DNA of 64,000 nucleotides from Pediococcus claussenii ATCC BAA-344 (GTDB lineage Bacteria; Bacillota; Bacilli; Lactobacillales; Lactobacillaceae), in the NCBI RefSeq assembly GCF_000237995.1, contig NC_016605.1:1426001-1490000 (forward strand), in the 5' to 3' direction. The translations under genes and the position numbers were made by a program. The notes beneath the pieces were generated by a model. It worked only from the letters and a program-made list of their open reading frames with translations, ran no database searches and was not told where the DNA came from. This document shows, piece by piece, positions 27,052-35,958 of the stretch (position 1 is its first letter; each line of letters starts with the position of its first letter).

Positions 27052-27596
27052 TCAAGTGTTCGAATAACACGAGCAGGATTCCCAGCAATCACTACATTAT
27101 CTGGGAATGATTTTGTTACTGTACTATTGGCACCCACAACGACGTTATTGCCTAAGGTAACGTTAGGTAACAATACAGCACTTCCGCCTATCCTGACATC
27201 GTTACCAATTGTGCTGATTCCAGTCATTTCAACACCAGTTCGCCTTAATTTCACATCGAGCGGGTGGTTTGGCGTATAAAAAGAAAACCGGGGTCCGATT
27301 TTACAATTTGATCCAATCGTAATAGTACCCTCATCACAGAGTAGGACTTCCTTATTGGCATAAAAATTGGCTCCAATTGTGATATTATGTCCAAAACTAA
27401 AATTGAAGCCAGTTTCAACAAAAAGTCAGGTTGCACGTGGGGCAAGAACGATCGATACTCCTTCATACGTTGCTCATTATCAGCTAAACTCAGCAGCCCC
27501 TCTAATTGTTTTCGTATTTCATTTCTATGAAAAATTATCTCTGGTGTATCCGAGTACCATGATGAAGATTGCATTATCCAACGACCTTTGTTCCAT
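27048..27596 (-). pseudogene. Maltose/galactoside O-acetyltransferase-like, frameshifted
   Basis: The end of the gene reads as a left-handed beta-helix acetyltransferase: VETGFNFSFGHNITIGANFY, then DEGTITIGSNCKIGP, YTPNHPLDVKLRR and ISTIGNDVRIGGSAVLLPNV. The upstream frame gives SDTPEIIFHRNEIRKQ...FLPHVQPDF and then breaks at about 27420-27424; adding one base to the run of five A (T on the coding strand) restores the reading DFFVETG. A second break is likely near 27574, because the ATG with a proper ribosome site (27596, GAGGT upstream) opens MEQRSLDNAIFIM in another frame. The intact family transfers acetyl groups from acetyl-CoA to sugars. Confidence 0.8.
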
Positions 27597-27639
27597 TAAA
27601 AATTACCTCTTTTTTCTAATTACAAAGCATAAATAAGAG

Positions 27640-27930
27640 TCATGACTAACCTGCCATAACTCTTATTTTTGTTGCTACTTCCTATGAGGCATACTTCGTC
27701 CATAGGAATGGACAGCATACGAGTATCTTGGTTTTGTGCAACAAAACCTACTCTACTAGACGAGCTAGTAATCCTCACAAGCTATTCGGGTTGTTTTGCT
27801 CTCTGTTTGAAACGAACTACTCAACCCAGCTTCTTCCGGTTAACTAAGAACAGCGCCTTGACCTAACCCGTCAAAGCGCTGTTCCCTGTTAATCCTCACA
27901 AGCTATTCGGGTTGTTTCGTTCTCTGTTTT
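27640..27930 (-). repeat. 3'-end modular repeat, copy 5 (after mleP)
   Basis: Minus-strand order from the mleP stop: CAGAGAACGAAACAACCCG, AGCTTGTGAGGATTAAC, constant-loop hairpin with AGAACAGCGC-type arms (about 27847-27883), CTGGGTTGAGTAGTTCG linker, a second GAGAGC end, AGCTTGTGAGGATTAC, hairpin GGTTTTGT/ACAAAACC, hairpin TTCCTATG/CATAGGAA, and a second constant-loop hairpin with arms AATAAGAGT/ACTCTTATT (about 27634-27664). So one locus carries two different outer stems. Confidence 0.85.
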
Positions 27931-28897
27931 ATATAAATTGAATCAACGTCATTACAATTGGTACAACTATAATGAATAGAATTGTACTTGTTGTTACCAG
28001 GTTAGTTGCGTACTCAACATCACCATGTGCTTCGTTAGCTAAAATTGGCATAACAGCTAGACCAGGTGCTGAAGCTTGTACGATCAATGTTTGCATTTCC
28101 ATAGATGGTAATGCGTGACCAATGTGCGCTCCAAACAAAATCAACAACGTTATTACAACTGGTGCTAATACAAAACGACCTAATAATGCAAGAATTGTAT
28201 CACGATCAAACTTAATACTCTTCAAACCGGCATCATATAGAACAATACCAATGTAAATTAATGATAATGGTGTTACCAAGCCACCAATATAGGTTAAAGT
28301 GTTTCCGGCCCAATCAGGGACTGGTAATCTTAGTAATAACCATACTAGTGATACAAGGAATCCAAGTAGTGGAGGCGGTAAAAGCTTCTTCCAATTGAAT
28401 GCTTGAGCTGATTTGGCACCCTTTTCCTTAGTAGGATCATCATTTTGAATTAAGAATACCCCAAATGCCCATGTTGAAACTGTGTTAGTTACGTAGTATA
28501 CCAAGAAATATGGCAAACTCTTTGTTCCAAATAGAGCAAGGTTCAATGGCAAACCAATAAAAATTGTGTTGGCATTAACCACTGTATTCATGAACAAACC
28601 ACGACGTCCAGGACGAATCTTCAATGCTTTAACAGCAATCCAAGCAATAATATATCCAATAATTACCCCACCAAATGAATAAATCAATCCACTTGATAAA
28701 CTAACTAACTTAGGTAAAGTTAGATTTTTCATTACTGACATAAAAATTGATGCTGGTAACGCAACATTCATGATTAATTTTGAAATACTTCCACTAAATT
28801 TGTCGTCAAACCAACCTAATCCGCGTAGGCCAAATCCCAATGCCATCATGATTAGGATCGTGACGATACTTCCAACTGACGTAATAAATGCAGTCAT
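27929..28897 (-). CDS. mleP: AEC family transporter, probable malate permease
   Basis: 322 residues with about ten membrane segments, FKMA of the auxin efflux carrier/malate permease family (ALPASIFMSVMKNLTLPKL, ANTIFIGLPLNLALFG, APGLAVMPILANEAHG). It lies 56 bases behind the malolactic enzyme gene on the same strand, the arrangement in which such carriers import malate and export lactate in lactic acid bacteria. The assignment as malate carrier rests on this context. A short RBS-like GGGAAA precedes the ATG. Confidence 0.85.
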   Translation of the reverse strand: MTAFITSVGSIVTILIMMALGFGLRGLGWFDDKFSGSISKLIMNVALPASIFMSVMKNLTLPKLVSLSSGLIYSFGGVIIGYIIAWIAVKALKIRPGRRGLFMNTVVNANTIFIGLPLNLALFGTKSLPYFLVYYVTNTVSTWAFGVFLIQNDDPTKEKGAKSAQAFNWKKLLPPPLLGFLVSLVWLLLRLPVPDWAGNTLTYIGGLVTPLSLIYIGIVLYDAGLKSIKFDRDTILALLGRFVLAPVVITLLILFGAHIGHALPSMEMQTLIVQASAPGLAVMPILANEAHGDVEYATNLVTTSTILFIIVVPIVMTLIQFI

Positions 28898-28953
28898 AAT
28901 TTCCCACTCTTCCTACTTTCGTTTTTTCTCAATCTCTCTCCAAAGATTAATTC

Positions 28954-30585
28954 TTATTTATATTCCGGCGTCCAACGAGTATCCTCAATAGCCTTTGCAA
29001 CATCAGAAATTGTCTCTTTTGTTAAATTCTGTTCAACGGCACTATCTGCAACAGCCTTTGCAACAGTATTTGAAAATTGATCAAGTTTTGATACTGGAGG
29101 TAATACTGCTGCACCAGGCTTTTCGCTATCCACAATTCCACCTAATGAATGAGCTGCCTTTGAAATCATTTCATCGTTCAATAATTTTGCAGTTGAAGCA
29201 ATAACGCCTAAACCAAGACCTGGGTAAACAAGTGCGTTATTTGCCTGTCCAATCTGATAAGTAACACCCTTGTATTCAACATCAGCAGCTGGAATTCCTG
29301 TAGCTACTAAAGCTTTACCATCAGTCCACTTGATTAAATCTTCCGCCTTTGCTTCTGCAAGTTTAGTTGGATTCGATAGTGGGAAAATAATTGGACGTTC
29401 AGTATGAGCAGCCATCTCCTTCACGATATCTTCAGTAAAGGTGCCTGGTTGAGTCGAAGTACCAACTAATACAGTTGGATGAATTGTTTTAACAACAGCT
29501 TCCAAATTAGTTAGCTCATCAGCGTTATCAAACTCTGACCGACTACGTGCAAATGGCTTTTGTTCTGGAGTCAATGTTTCATCGTCATCAAATAGCAATC
29601 CTTGCTTATCAACCATGTAGAAGTGTTTACGTGCTTCTTCGGGGGCCATTCCTTCTTGCACGAATTCATCAAAGATTCGTTTAGCAATTCCTGCACCAGC
29701 GGTCCCTGCACCATATGTTAGGTACACTTGATCAGTGAATTTTTGTTTAGAAATATTCAAAGCTCCTAGCATTCCTGCTAAAACAATAATCCCGGTACCT
29801 TGAATATCATCATTGAATGTCGTGATTTGGCCTTTATACTTGTTCAAGATATTGGCAGCATTGTCGCGTCCAAAATCTTCAAAGTGAAGGTACAAATTAG
29901 GAAATAGTCGTTCAGCTGTTTCCACAAATCGATCAACAAATTTGTAGTAGGTATCGCCCTTAATGCGTTCATGCCGATTTCCAAGATAAAGAGGATCTTT
30001 TAAAAGTTCCTGGTTATTTGTACCTGCATCTAAAACAACGGGAAGAACTTGACTTGGATCAATGCCTGCTGCGGCTGTGTATACCATTAATTTACCAACT
30101 GAAATATCAACACCATTGGTACCCCAGTCTCCAATACCTAAAATTCCCTCTGCATCAGTAACAACAATTAAACGGATGTCACGACCATCAGCAGAATTCT
30201 TAAGAGCAGCTTCCATTGAATCCGGATCATCAATTGAAAGGTATGTTGCATTTTGTGACTGAACATAGAGTTCACTATAGTTTTCAATAGTATCCGCGAT
30301 AGTTGGATCATAAACGATTGGCATAAATTCAACAATGTGTTGGCTAAACAGCTTATAAAAAAGCACACGATTTTCGTTAAAAATTTGCATTAAGAACAAA
30401 CGTTTCTCCAAATCGTTGGCCTTTGTTTGCAACTGTGCATAAGTTTGGGTAACTTGTTCATCTAAAGTTTGAACGAAAGGTGGAATAAGGCCAGCTAATC
30501 CAAGACTCTTACGTTCTTCTTCGGTAAAGGCAGTTCCCTTATTTAAATATGGGTTATTAATAATTGACATAGGATTTTTGTCCAT
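28954..30585 (-). CDS. mleS: Malolactic enzyme
   Basis: 543 residues. NAD- and Mn-dependent decarboxylation of L-malate to L-lactate. It has the full malic-enzyme framework ([53 protein letters not shown]) and resembles malolactic enzymes from the N-terminus ([14 protein letters not shown]-like [18 protein letters not shown]) onward, rather than malic enzymes that form pyruvate. AGGAGG lies seven bases before the ATG. Malate conversion consumes a proton and drives a malate/lactate proton-motive cycle together with MleP. Expression is expected to depend on the divergent MleR. Confidence 0.95.
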   Translation of the reverse strand: MDKNPMSIINNPYLNKGTAFTEEERKSLGLAGLIPPFVQTLDEQVTQTYAQLQTKANDLEKRLFLMQIFNENRVLFYKLFSQHIVEFMPIVYDPTIADTIENYSELYVQSQNATYLSIDDPDSMEAALKNSADGRDIRLIVVTDAEGILGIGDWGTNGVDISVGKLMVYTAAAGIDPSQVLPVVLDAGTNNQELLKDPLYLGNRHERIKGDTYYKFVDRFVETAERLFPNLYLHFEDFGRDNAANILNKYKGQITTFNDDIQGTGIIVLAGMLGALNISKQKFTDQVYLTYGAGTAGAGIAKRIFDEFVQEGMAPEEARKHFYMVDKQGLLFDDDETLTPEQKPFARSRSEFDNADELTNLEAVVKTIHPTVLVGTSTQPGTFTEDIVKEMAAHTERPIIFPLSNPTKLAEAKAEDLIKWTDGKALVATGIPAADVEYKGVTYQIGQANNALVYPGLGLGVIASTAKLLNDEMISKAAHSLGGIVDSEKPGAAVLPPVSKLDQFSNTVAKAVADSAVEQNLTKETISDVAKAIEDTRWTPEYK

Positions 30586-30616
30586 GGTGTCGCCTCCTAA
30601 ATTTTTTTACGGCGCT

Positions 30617-30676
30617 AGTATAAAACCATGAAAAAACTATAGTCAAATGTTAAGATAGTTATAAATTAAATTTATA
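30617..30676 (-). promoter_or_regulatory. mleS promoter and putative MleR box
   Basis: On the minus strand TTGACT (30641-30646) and TATACT (30617-30622) are 18 bases apart. Fourteen bases upstream of the -35 lies the 17-base palindrome TATAAATTAAATTTATA (30660-30676). Its position and its ATA-n-TAT form suit a LysR-type activator site. Confidence 0.65.
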
Positions 30677-30803
30677 GAGTGCGTAACAAACCGGGAGTTT
30701 TTGAGCATCAACAGGAAACGGAAATTATGACGGGCTTAGTCATTGGTTCAGTTTTGGTTTGAGCGGAGAGAACTGGTTTGTGGAGCGCGTTTCAGAATAG
30801 AAA
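30675..30803 (+). repeat. Modular repeat, degenerate copy 6 in the mleS-mleR gap
   Basis: Plus-strand order matches the other copies read in gene orientation: AGAGTGCGTAACAAACCGG, TTTTTGAGCATCAACAGG (as in the copy at 44930-45010), the decayed constant-loop hairpin containing ATTATGACGGGCTTAGTCAT, then GAGCGGAGAGAACTGGTTTG and a terminal CAGAATAGAAAG. Unlike most copies it does not follow a stop codon; it lies upstream of mleR. Confidence 0.7.
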
Positions 30804-30835
30804 GTTCTAAATCAACTCAAACAGAAGGAAAAGCC

Positions 30836-31726
30836 ATGAACATCAAAGACTTAAACTATTTTCACGAACTAGTCCACACGCGCAACTTTTCAGAAGTTGC
30901 TAAAAAATTTAAAGTAAGCCAACCCACAATTAGTCTGTCTATCCGCCGCTTAGAAGAAGAATTTCAAACAACCCTTTTTTCACGTGATCAGGGACAGCAC
31001 CATTTAGAAGTCACAATTAGTGGTCAACAGCTAGATGAACACGTGATCACCATTTTAGACCAGATTAATATTGCTCATAATGAAATAAATAATGTTAATA
31101 CAAAAAAAGTCACGTTAGGCTTGCCACCAATTATGACTTCTATTTTCTTTCCATCAATTGCCGCTAACCTAAATAAAAATGGCTTATTAGATTCCATCAT
31201 CCCATTTGCAAAGGGCTCCGCTGATCTAATTAAAATGTTACTGAATGGCCAGCTAGACATGACTTTAATTGGATCAATTGAGGAACTAGATCGTAATCAA
31301 CTTTTCGTTGAACAATTGGCACAGTCGCCATTTAAAATAATAGTTGGAAAGGAATCTCCTCATTTTGGAAAAGATCATATCTATTTTTCTGAATTAAGTG
31401 ATGACAACTTCATCAGTTTAGATACTAGTTTTATACATTCAAAGGCCCTAAAGGTGTTCAGTCACAACAGTCATTTCAGACCAAATATTATTTATCAAAG
31501 TAATGAAGCACAGGTTATTCAAGAAATGGTCCAAAATAATGTGGGTGTTGGATTCTTAGTCGATGCGGCCATCAAACCTAATTCTGACATGAAGGTTCTA
31601 AATTTACTGGATGAAGATCAACCCACTTTCCATATGAATTTAGCTTACCGAAACGATCATATTTTAAATCCTTTACAAAAACAGGTTATGGATTTGATTT
31701 TAGAGGCAACAAAAAACAGAGAGTGA
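30836..31726 (+). CDS. mleR: LysR family regulator of the malolactic genes
   Basis: 296 residues. The N-terminal helix-turn-helix (NFSEVAKKFKVSQPTISLSIRRLEEEFQTTLFSR) is classical LysR; the rest is a periplasmic-binding-like effector domain. It is divergent from mleS, as MleR is in other lactic acid bacteria, where it activates the malolactic operon. The ATG at 30836 has AAGGA upstream; an extended reading from 30743 would translate the repeat. The last codons (AACAGAGAG) and the TGA stop come from the repeat that follows. Confidence 0.9.
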   Translation: MNIKDLNYFHELVHTRNFSEVAKKFKVSQPTISLSIRRLEEEFQTTLFSRDQGQHHLEVTISGQQLDEHVITILDQINIAHNEINNVNTKKVTLGLPPIMTSIFFPSIAANLNKNGLLDSIIPFAKGSADLIKMLLNGQLDMTLIGSIEELDRNQLFVEQLAQSPFKIIVGKESPHFGKDHIYFSELSDDNFISLDTSFIHSKALKVFSHNSHFRPNIIYQSNEAQVIQEMVQNNVGVGFLVDAAIKPNSDMKVLNLLDEDQPTFHMNLAYRNDHILNPLQKQVMDLILEATKNRE

Positions 31727-31930
31727 AACAAGCTGATTAGCTTGTGAGGATTACTAGCTCGTCTAGTAGAGTTGGTTTTGTTGCACAAAACCAAGATACT
31801 CGTACGTTGACCATTCCTATGGGCAAAATTCGCCTCATAGGAACTGGCAACAGAGAACAGCGCTTTGACGGTTTTAGTCAAGGCGCTGTTCTTGGTTAAC
31901 CGGAAGAAGCTGGCTTGTGCAACTTATTTC
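31715..31930 (+). repeat. 3'-end modular repeat, copy 7 (after mleR)
   Basis: The only stop-codon-linked copy on the plus strand, and its order is the mirror of the minus-strand copies: ACAGAGAGTGAAACAAGC overlapping the mleR stop, AGCTTGTGAGGATTAC, hairpin GGTTTTGT/ACAAAACC (about 31772-31793), hairpin TTCCTATG/CATAGGAA, constant-loop hairpin with GAACAGCGC/GCGCTGTTC arms (about 31854-31892), then AACCGGAAGAAGCTGGCTTGTG. This confirms that orientation follows the gene, not the chromosome strand. Confidence 0.85.
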
Positions 31931-31970
31931 AAAAATACACAGCCAAGCCGCCTATATAATTTACTAAATC

Positions 31971-32020
31971 AAAAAAGATGGAAATGACACCCTTATGGCA
32001 TCATTTCCATCTTTTTTAAC
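31971..32020. terminator. Bidirectional intrinsic terminator
   Basis: AAAAAGATGGAAATGA and TCATTTCCATCTTTTT arms around thirteen bases. It ends the mleR transcript beyond its repeat and the convergent cyclophilin transcript. Confidence 0.92.
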
Positions 32021-32027
32021 TATATGT

Positions 32028-32609
32028 CTATTCAACCGTAATTGATTCAATCACAACATCTTCATTTGGCTTGTCCGCATAGTCAGTTGCAACATTTTCA
32101 ATTTCACTAACCACGTCCATGCCCTCAACAACTTGTCCAAATACAGTATGATGGTGATCAAGCCAGGGTGTTCCACCTTTTTTATATTCTTCAATTACTT
32201 CTTCAGGATAACCGGCATCTGCCAACTGGCGTAACATTTTCTTAGGAACATTGCTATTTGTGACAATAAAGAACTGACTTCCGTTAGTGTTAGGACCAGC
32301 ATTGGCCATTGAAAGTGCGCCCTTTAGATTAAATAATTCATCTGAAAATTCATCTTCAAATGATTTGCCATAGATGCTTTCGCCACCCATTCCAGTGCCT
32401 GTGGGGTCCCCACCTTGAATCATGAAATCAGCAATAACTCGATGGAAAATAACACCATCGTAGTAACCTTTTTTAGCTAATTCGATAAAGTTTTTAACCG
32501 TCTTTGGGGCAATATCATCAAAAAGTTGGATCTTAACATCACCATGGTTTGTTTTAATCGTTACTTTAGAGCCCTTTTCATTTTTTAAATCTAATTGTGG
32601 ATATGCCAT
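32028..32609 (-). CDS. Peptidyl-prolyl cis-trans isomerase, cyclophilin type
   Basis: 193 residues. The cyclophilin active site is visible: [19 protein letters not shown] (with the catalytic Arg), [20 protein letters not shown] and [16 protein letters not shown]. No signal peptide, so the protein is cytosolic and assists folding by proline isomerisation. Single-gene transcript. Confidence 0.94.
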   Translation of the reverse strand: MAYPQLDLKNEKGSKVTIKTNHGDVKIQLFDDIAPKTVKNFIELAKKGYYDGVIFHRVIADFMIQGGDPTGTGMGGESIYGKSFEDEFSDELFNLKGALSMANAGPNTNGSQFFIVTNSNVPKKMLRQLADAGYPEEVIEEYKKGGTPWLDHHHTVFGQVVEGMDVVSEIENVATDYADKPNEDVVIESITVE

Positions 32610-32712
32610 TTATACTCACCTATTTCTAAAATTTTATTGCTCGAAAAGACATTATACCTTACATTGGCTCATGTGTATCTCATGTTGAAACTTTCATCAA
32701 ATATCTTTATTA

Positions 32713-33348
32713 CTATCCAAGAGCTTCTACCGCATCAACCAAGGATTCTACCGTTCCATCAGCAAGGACGTCATCTCTATTAATCGTAATAGTTTCCCAG
32801 CCTTGGCGTCGTGCTGGATCAAGGTCCTTAACTTGGTCAACGGCAATATGAACGTGCTTTTCAGTCTTGCCCAATTGTTGTTCGACATAGTCAAAGAATT
32901 TTTTATTAGGTTTATAAGCCTCTACATCTTCTGAAGTTACTACTAAATCAAACTCATGATCTAAGTTAATAATATTGGCCCCAATTAAATCTCGTGAATG
33001 ATTTGTCATTAAAACCGTTTTGTAGCCCTTTCTTTTCGCCTCATATAAGGCAGTCGGTGCATCTGGAAATGGCCTTATGGTAGCAGTATGTGCAATCAAT
33101 AAATCACTAAAATCACTTGGACTTACCTTAAATCCTAAATTTTTTGCCGTTTTGTTCAAAGCAGCCTCAATTAGAGCCGAATATTTTTGATAATCATCAC
33201 TCATCAACTCTTTTTCAATCTTTTTAAATTCGTTTTTTGCAGTATCCTCATCTACATCATATCGTTTTCCGATTTTACCAACCGCATCATAGAAAGGGTT
33301 GATGTTAAACAACGTATCAAAGCCTGCAAAACTAGCAACTTTATCCAT
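32713..33348 (-). CDS. HAD-superfamily protein lacking the catalytic aspartate
   Basis: About 211 residues. The cap and later motifs fit HAD subfamily IA/haloacid dehalogenase-like proteins: VLMTNHS (motif II), VEAYKPNKKFFDYV (motif III Lys) and VHIAVDQVKDLDPARRQGW (motif IV region). The first motif, which should read like FDxxGTLF, is SFAGFDTLFN, so the nucleophile position is alanine and the Gly before Thr-Leu is Asp. The protein is therefore probably not a phosphatase, unless the Asp two positions later takes over. ATG at 33348 has GAGG seven bases upstream. Confidence 0.75.
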   Translation of the reverse strand: MDKVASFAGFDTLFNINPFYDAVGKIGKRYDVDEDTAKNEFKKIEKELMSDDYQKYSALIEAALNKTAKNLGFKVSPSDFSDLLIAHTATIRPFPDAPTALYEAKRKGYKTVLMTNHSRDLIGANIINLDHEFDLVVTSEDVEAYKPNKKFFDYVEQQLGKTEKHVHIAVDQVKDLDPARRQGWETITINRDDVLADGTVESLVDAVEALG

Positions 33349-33439
33349 TTTCACACCTCATTTATTTAATTACCTATTATACAATGTGTGGCGGATAAAA
33401 TTGAAATTAATTTTTCTACAAAAATGGAAATTAAAATAA

Positions 33440-33655
33440 TTTAGCTAAAATGTGCGAATCGAACAATCCTCGCCATTTCTCAATTATCTTCCACTTCCTA
33501 CTCTGAAATAAGTTCCACAGGGCAACCTCTCCCTGTCACTAGTTCCTATCAGAACGTATTTTTCCATATGCATGTCCACGTACGAGCATCTGATTTTGTG
33601 CAACAGAATCCCTATTACCTAGCGACAGCAATCTTTTCGAACACAACTGGTATGA
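33440..33655 (-). repeat. Modular repeat, degenerate copy 8 between the HAD and ClC genes
   Basis: Still recognisable in order on the plus strand: CTCTGAAATAAGTTCCACAGGGCAACC linker, AGTTCCTAT...ATA-CATG remnant of the CATAGGAA hairpin, CACGTACGAGCATC, hairpin GATTTTGT/ACAGAATC, CCTAGCGACAGCAATC. Hairpin arms are partly lost. It lies between two divergent genes, not behind a stop codon. No reading frame here resembles a gene. Confidence 0.65.
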
Positions 33656-33802
33656 CCCTATATTGAGGTTAAAATATAAATATCTGACCGTTACTTAATT
33701 TTAATTGCCAAGTATCACGCTATGTAACTATTGGATGATTGCATCAATCTAAAAAACGCGTGTGCTATTATAGATAATACTAAATGAAAAGGACCTGATA
33801 TT

Positions 33803-35323
33803 TTGCAATCCAAGTTTCAAAACACCCGTTTTCTCGCACTAGTTCACGCCATAATTATTGGAACCCTAATTGGATTAGTCGTCAGTTGTTTTCGACTAGC
33901 TATTGAAAAAATGCTTACTATTTTTACGAGTTTATACCAACAAGCCTCATCACATCTACTGATTTTAGGATTAATCATTGTACTCAATGTTTTAATCGCT
34001 CTAATTGTAAGTATGTGGGTAAAACAGACTCCTGCCATCTCTGGATCTGGTATTCCTCAGGTTGAAGGTCAGCTAGCTGGAGAATATGATTCAAAGTGGT
34101 TCCCAGTACTCTGGAAGAAAACCATTGGAGGAATTCTTGCCATCGGTTCTGGACTAATGCTAGGTCGTGAAGGTCCATCCATCCAGTTAGGCGCCGCAAT
34201 TGGCCAAGGCTGGAGTGATTTCCGCCACTTCGAGGGTAGCGATAAACGTGTTTTAATTGCTAGTGGTTCTGCCGCCGGACTTTCTGCTGCTTTTAACGCT
34301 CCAATCGCCAGTACTTTATTCGTACTTGAAGAAATTTATCATAATTTTTCACCATTGGTATGGATCAGCGCACTTACCAGCGCCGTTATGTCAAACTTCA
34401 TTTCACTCAACTTCTTTGGGCTGAAACCTGTTCTTGCTATCCGTTATGCGCATGCCTTACCACTATCGATGTATTGGCAGCTACTGGTACTTGGAATATT
34501 ATTAGGTTTAGCAGGTCGCTTCTACCAAATCGTTTTATTACAACTAACAAAATGGTACGCTGCCATTTCTTTCCTTCCACGTTGGATGGATGGCCTCGTA
34601 CCACTACTAGTTGTTATTCCACTTGGTCTATTTTCACCTCATATTCTAGGAGGCGGCAATAGCTTGGTCCCCCAAATCGCTCAACAAAGTCATCTATTAT
34701 TGCCAATCATTTCATTACTAGTAATTCGTTTCGTTTTTTCAATGATTTCCTATGGTTCCGGGTTACCTGGTGGAATTTTCCTGCCAATTCTGACATTAGG
34801 TGCCATTATTGGCGCACTTTACGTCACAGTAATGGCACAATTAAATCTCATTAATCCAGTGTATCTTCCGAACTTCGTAATTTATGCAATGGCTGGATAC
34901 TTCGCCTGTATTGGTAAAGCCCCATTTACAGCCATTCTCTTAGTAACCGAAATGGTCGGCTCTCTTCAACACTTAATGCCACTGGCAGTTGTTAGTTTAA
35001 CAGCCTATATAATCGTTGATTTACTTGGTGGTGAGCCCATTTACGAATCTCTTTTACACCAATTAGTTCCGGAATTAATTCAGAATCCATCCGGGTTGCA
35101 GGATCATATTGAATTCCCTATTTTTGAAGGATCGGACCTAGATGGAATCACCGTGAGGGAAGTCAAATGGCCTGAAAATAGCCTGTTAATAGCTATTCGT
35201 CGTGGCAAACGAGAAATCATTCCAAATGGTGACTCAATTTTAAAAACTGGAGATACGTTAATTGTTTCAACACAACGCTCCAATCGTGCTTTCGTAAAAC
35301 AACACTTAACAAATCTATATTAA
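33803..35323 (+). CDS. ClC family chloride channel/transporter with C-terminal TrkA-C domain
   Basis: 506 residues. The selectivity-filter motifs GSGIPQVEG, GREGPSIQLGA (with the gating Glu) and GLPGGIFLPIL are intact. About 430 residues of membrane domain are followed by a 70-residue RCK/TrkA-C domain (DLDGITVREVKWPENSLL...GDTLIVST), a regulatory module found in several bacterial ClC proteins. Likely a Cl-/H+ exchanger for acid resistance or ion balance. The start is TTG, with AAAGGA about ten bases upstream. Its stop overlaps that of the facing VOC gene. Confidence 0.92.
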   Translation: MQSKFQNTRFLALVHAIIIGTLIGLVVSCFRLAIEKMLTIFTSLYQQASSHLLILGLIIVLNVLIALIVSMWVKQTPAISGSGIPQVEGQLAGEYDSKWFPVLWKKTIGGILAIGSGLMLGREGPSIQLGAAIGQGWSDFRHFEGSDKRVLIASGSAAGLSAAFNAPIASTLFVLEEIYHNFSPLVWISALTSAVMSNFISLNFFGLKPVLAIRYAHALPLSMYWQLLVLGILLGLAGRFYQIVLLQLTKWYAAISFLPRWMDGLVPLLVVIPLGLFSPHILGGGNSLVPQIAQQSHLLLPIISLLVIRFVFSMISYGSGLPGGIFLPILTLGAIIGALYVTVMAQLNLINPVYLPNFVIYAMAGYFACIGKAPFTAILLVTEMVGSLQHLMPLAVVSLTAYIIVDLLGGEPIYESLLHQLVPELIQNPSGLQDHIEFPIFEGSDLDGITVREVKWPENSLLIAIRRGKREIIPNGDSILKTGDTLIVSTQRSNRAFVKQHLTNLY

Positions 35324-35700
35324 ACTGTCAGTTCTAGTGTGTTCCCCTCTGGGTCTTCAAATACTGATTCATAATAACCGTCGCCGGTTGTTCGTGGCCC
35401 GTTTGTACGTTTATATCCATCGGCTTGCAAGCGGTTTGTCATTTGATTAACGGCATCTTTACTACCTAAAGACAAAGCAATATGGGCATATCCATATTGC
35501 TTTTTTGGTTTCTCCAAAGCTTCATCTTGATGCATAACTTCTAAACGCGCACCTCCATCGGGAAAACTAAGAAAATATGAATAAAACCCTGTTTTTTCAT
35601 TATGATACATTTCACTGCTACTTACTCGGAAATACTTTAGGTAAAAATTACGTATTTTTTCGATGTCTTGAACCCAGATTGCTGCATGTTCTATTTTCAT
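35320..35700 (-). CDS. VOC/glyoxalase superfamily protein
   Basis: 126 residues, two beta-alpha-beta-beta-beta halves. KIEHAAIWVQDIEKIRNFYLKYF opens the first and YAHIALSLGSKDAVNQMTNRL the second; the end ESVFEDPEGNTLELTV is typical, with His, Glu and Glu metal-ligand candidates. Function could be lyase, dioxygenase or antibiotic-binding; not decidable. GAGG lies eight bases before the ATG. Confidence 0.85.
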   Translation of the reverse strand: MKIEHAAIWVQDIEKIRNFYLKYFRVSSSEMYHNEKTGFYSYFLSFPDGGARLEVMHQDEALEKPKKQYGYAHIALSLGSKDAVNQMTNRLQADGYKRTNGPRTTGDGYYESVFEDPEGNTLELTV

Positions 35701-35805
35701 TTTATTTACCTCGTTTTATTTTATAGGTTAAGTATAAAACAGGTTGTGGGTAAAGATGATGATTTAGCGGAAGGAAAAATATGTTTTTTGGAGGGAACAA
35801 AAGAT

Positions 35806-35958
35806 TAGCAAGGCAACCCCCTCCGCTTGCCAGTTCCTATGAGGCGCCCTTCGCCCATAGGAATGGACAACGTACGAGTATTAAAGCTTTGTGAAACAAA
35901 GCTCTCCTTACTTGATGAGCTAGCATTCCTCAAAAGCTACCCGGGTTGTTCCATGCTC
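35806..35958 (-). repeat. 3'-end modular repeat, copy 9 (overlaps the end of pepF)
   Basis: Minus-strand order: CAGAGCATGGAACAACCCGGG (a variant of AGAGAGTGGAGCAACCCGG) lying inside the pepF reading frame, AGCTTTTGAGGAATGC, hairpin GCTTTGT/ACAAAGC, hairpin TTCCTATG/CATAGGAA from 35834, then GCAAGCGGAGGGGGTTGCC. The element thus supplies the last residues and the stop codon of PepF. Confidence 0.85.

Noticed and set aside
28954-30585. Malic enzyme producing pyruvate
   Set aside because: Residue-level similarity to malolactic enzymes runs through the N-terminus, and the mleR/permease context supports malolactic function.
30743-30835. N-terminal extension of MleR
   Set aside because: It would translate the upstream repeat copy; the ATG at 30836 has a ribosome site and starts the normal LysR helix-turn-helix.
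35320-35323. Four-base overlap of convergent stop codons (ClC/VOC) as a regulatory feature
   Set aside because: Short tail-to-tail overlaps are common in compact genomes, and no terminator or motif makes this one special.
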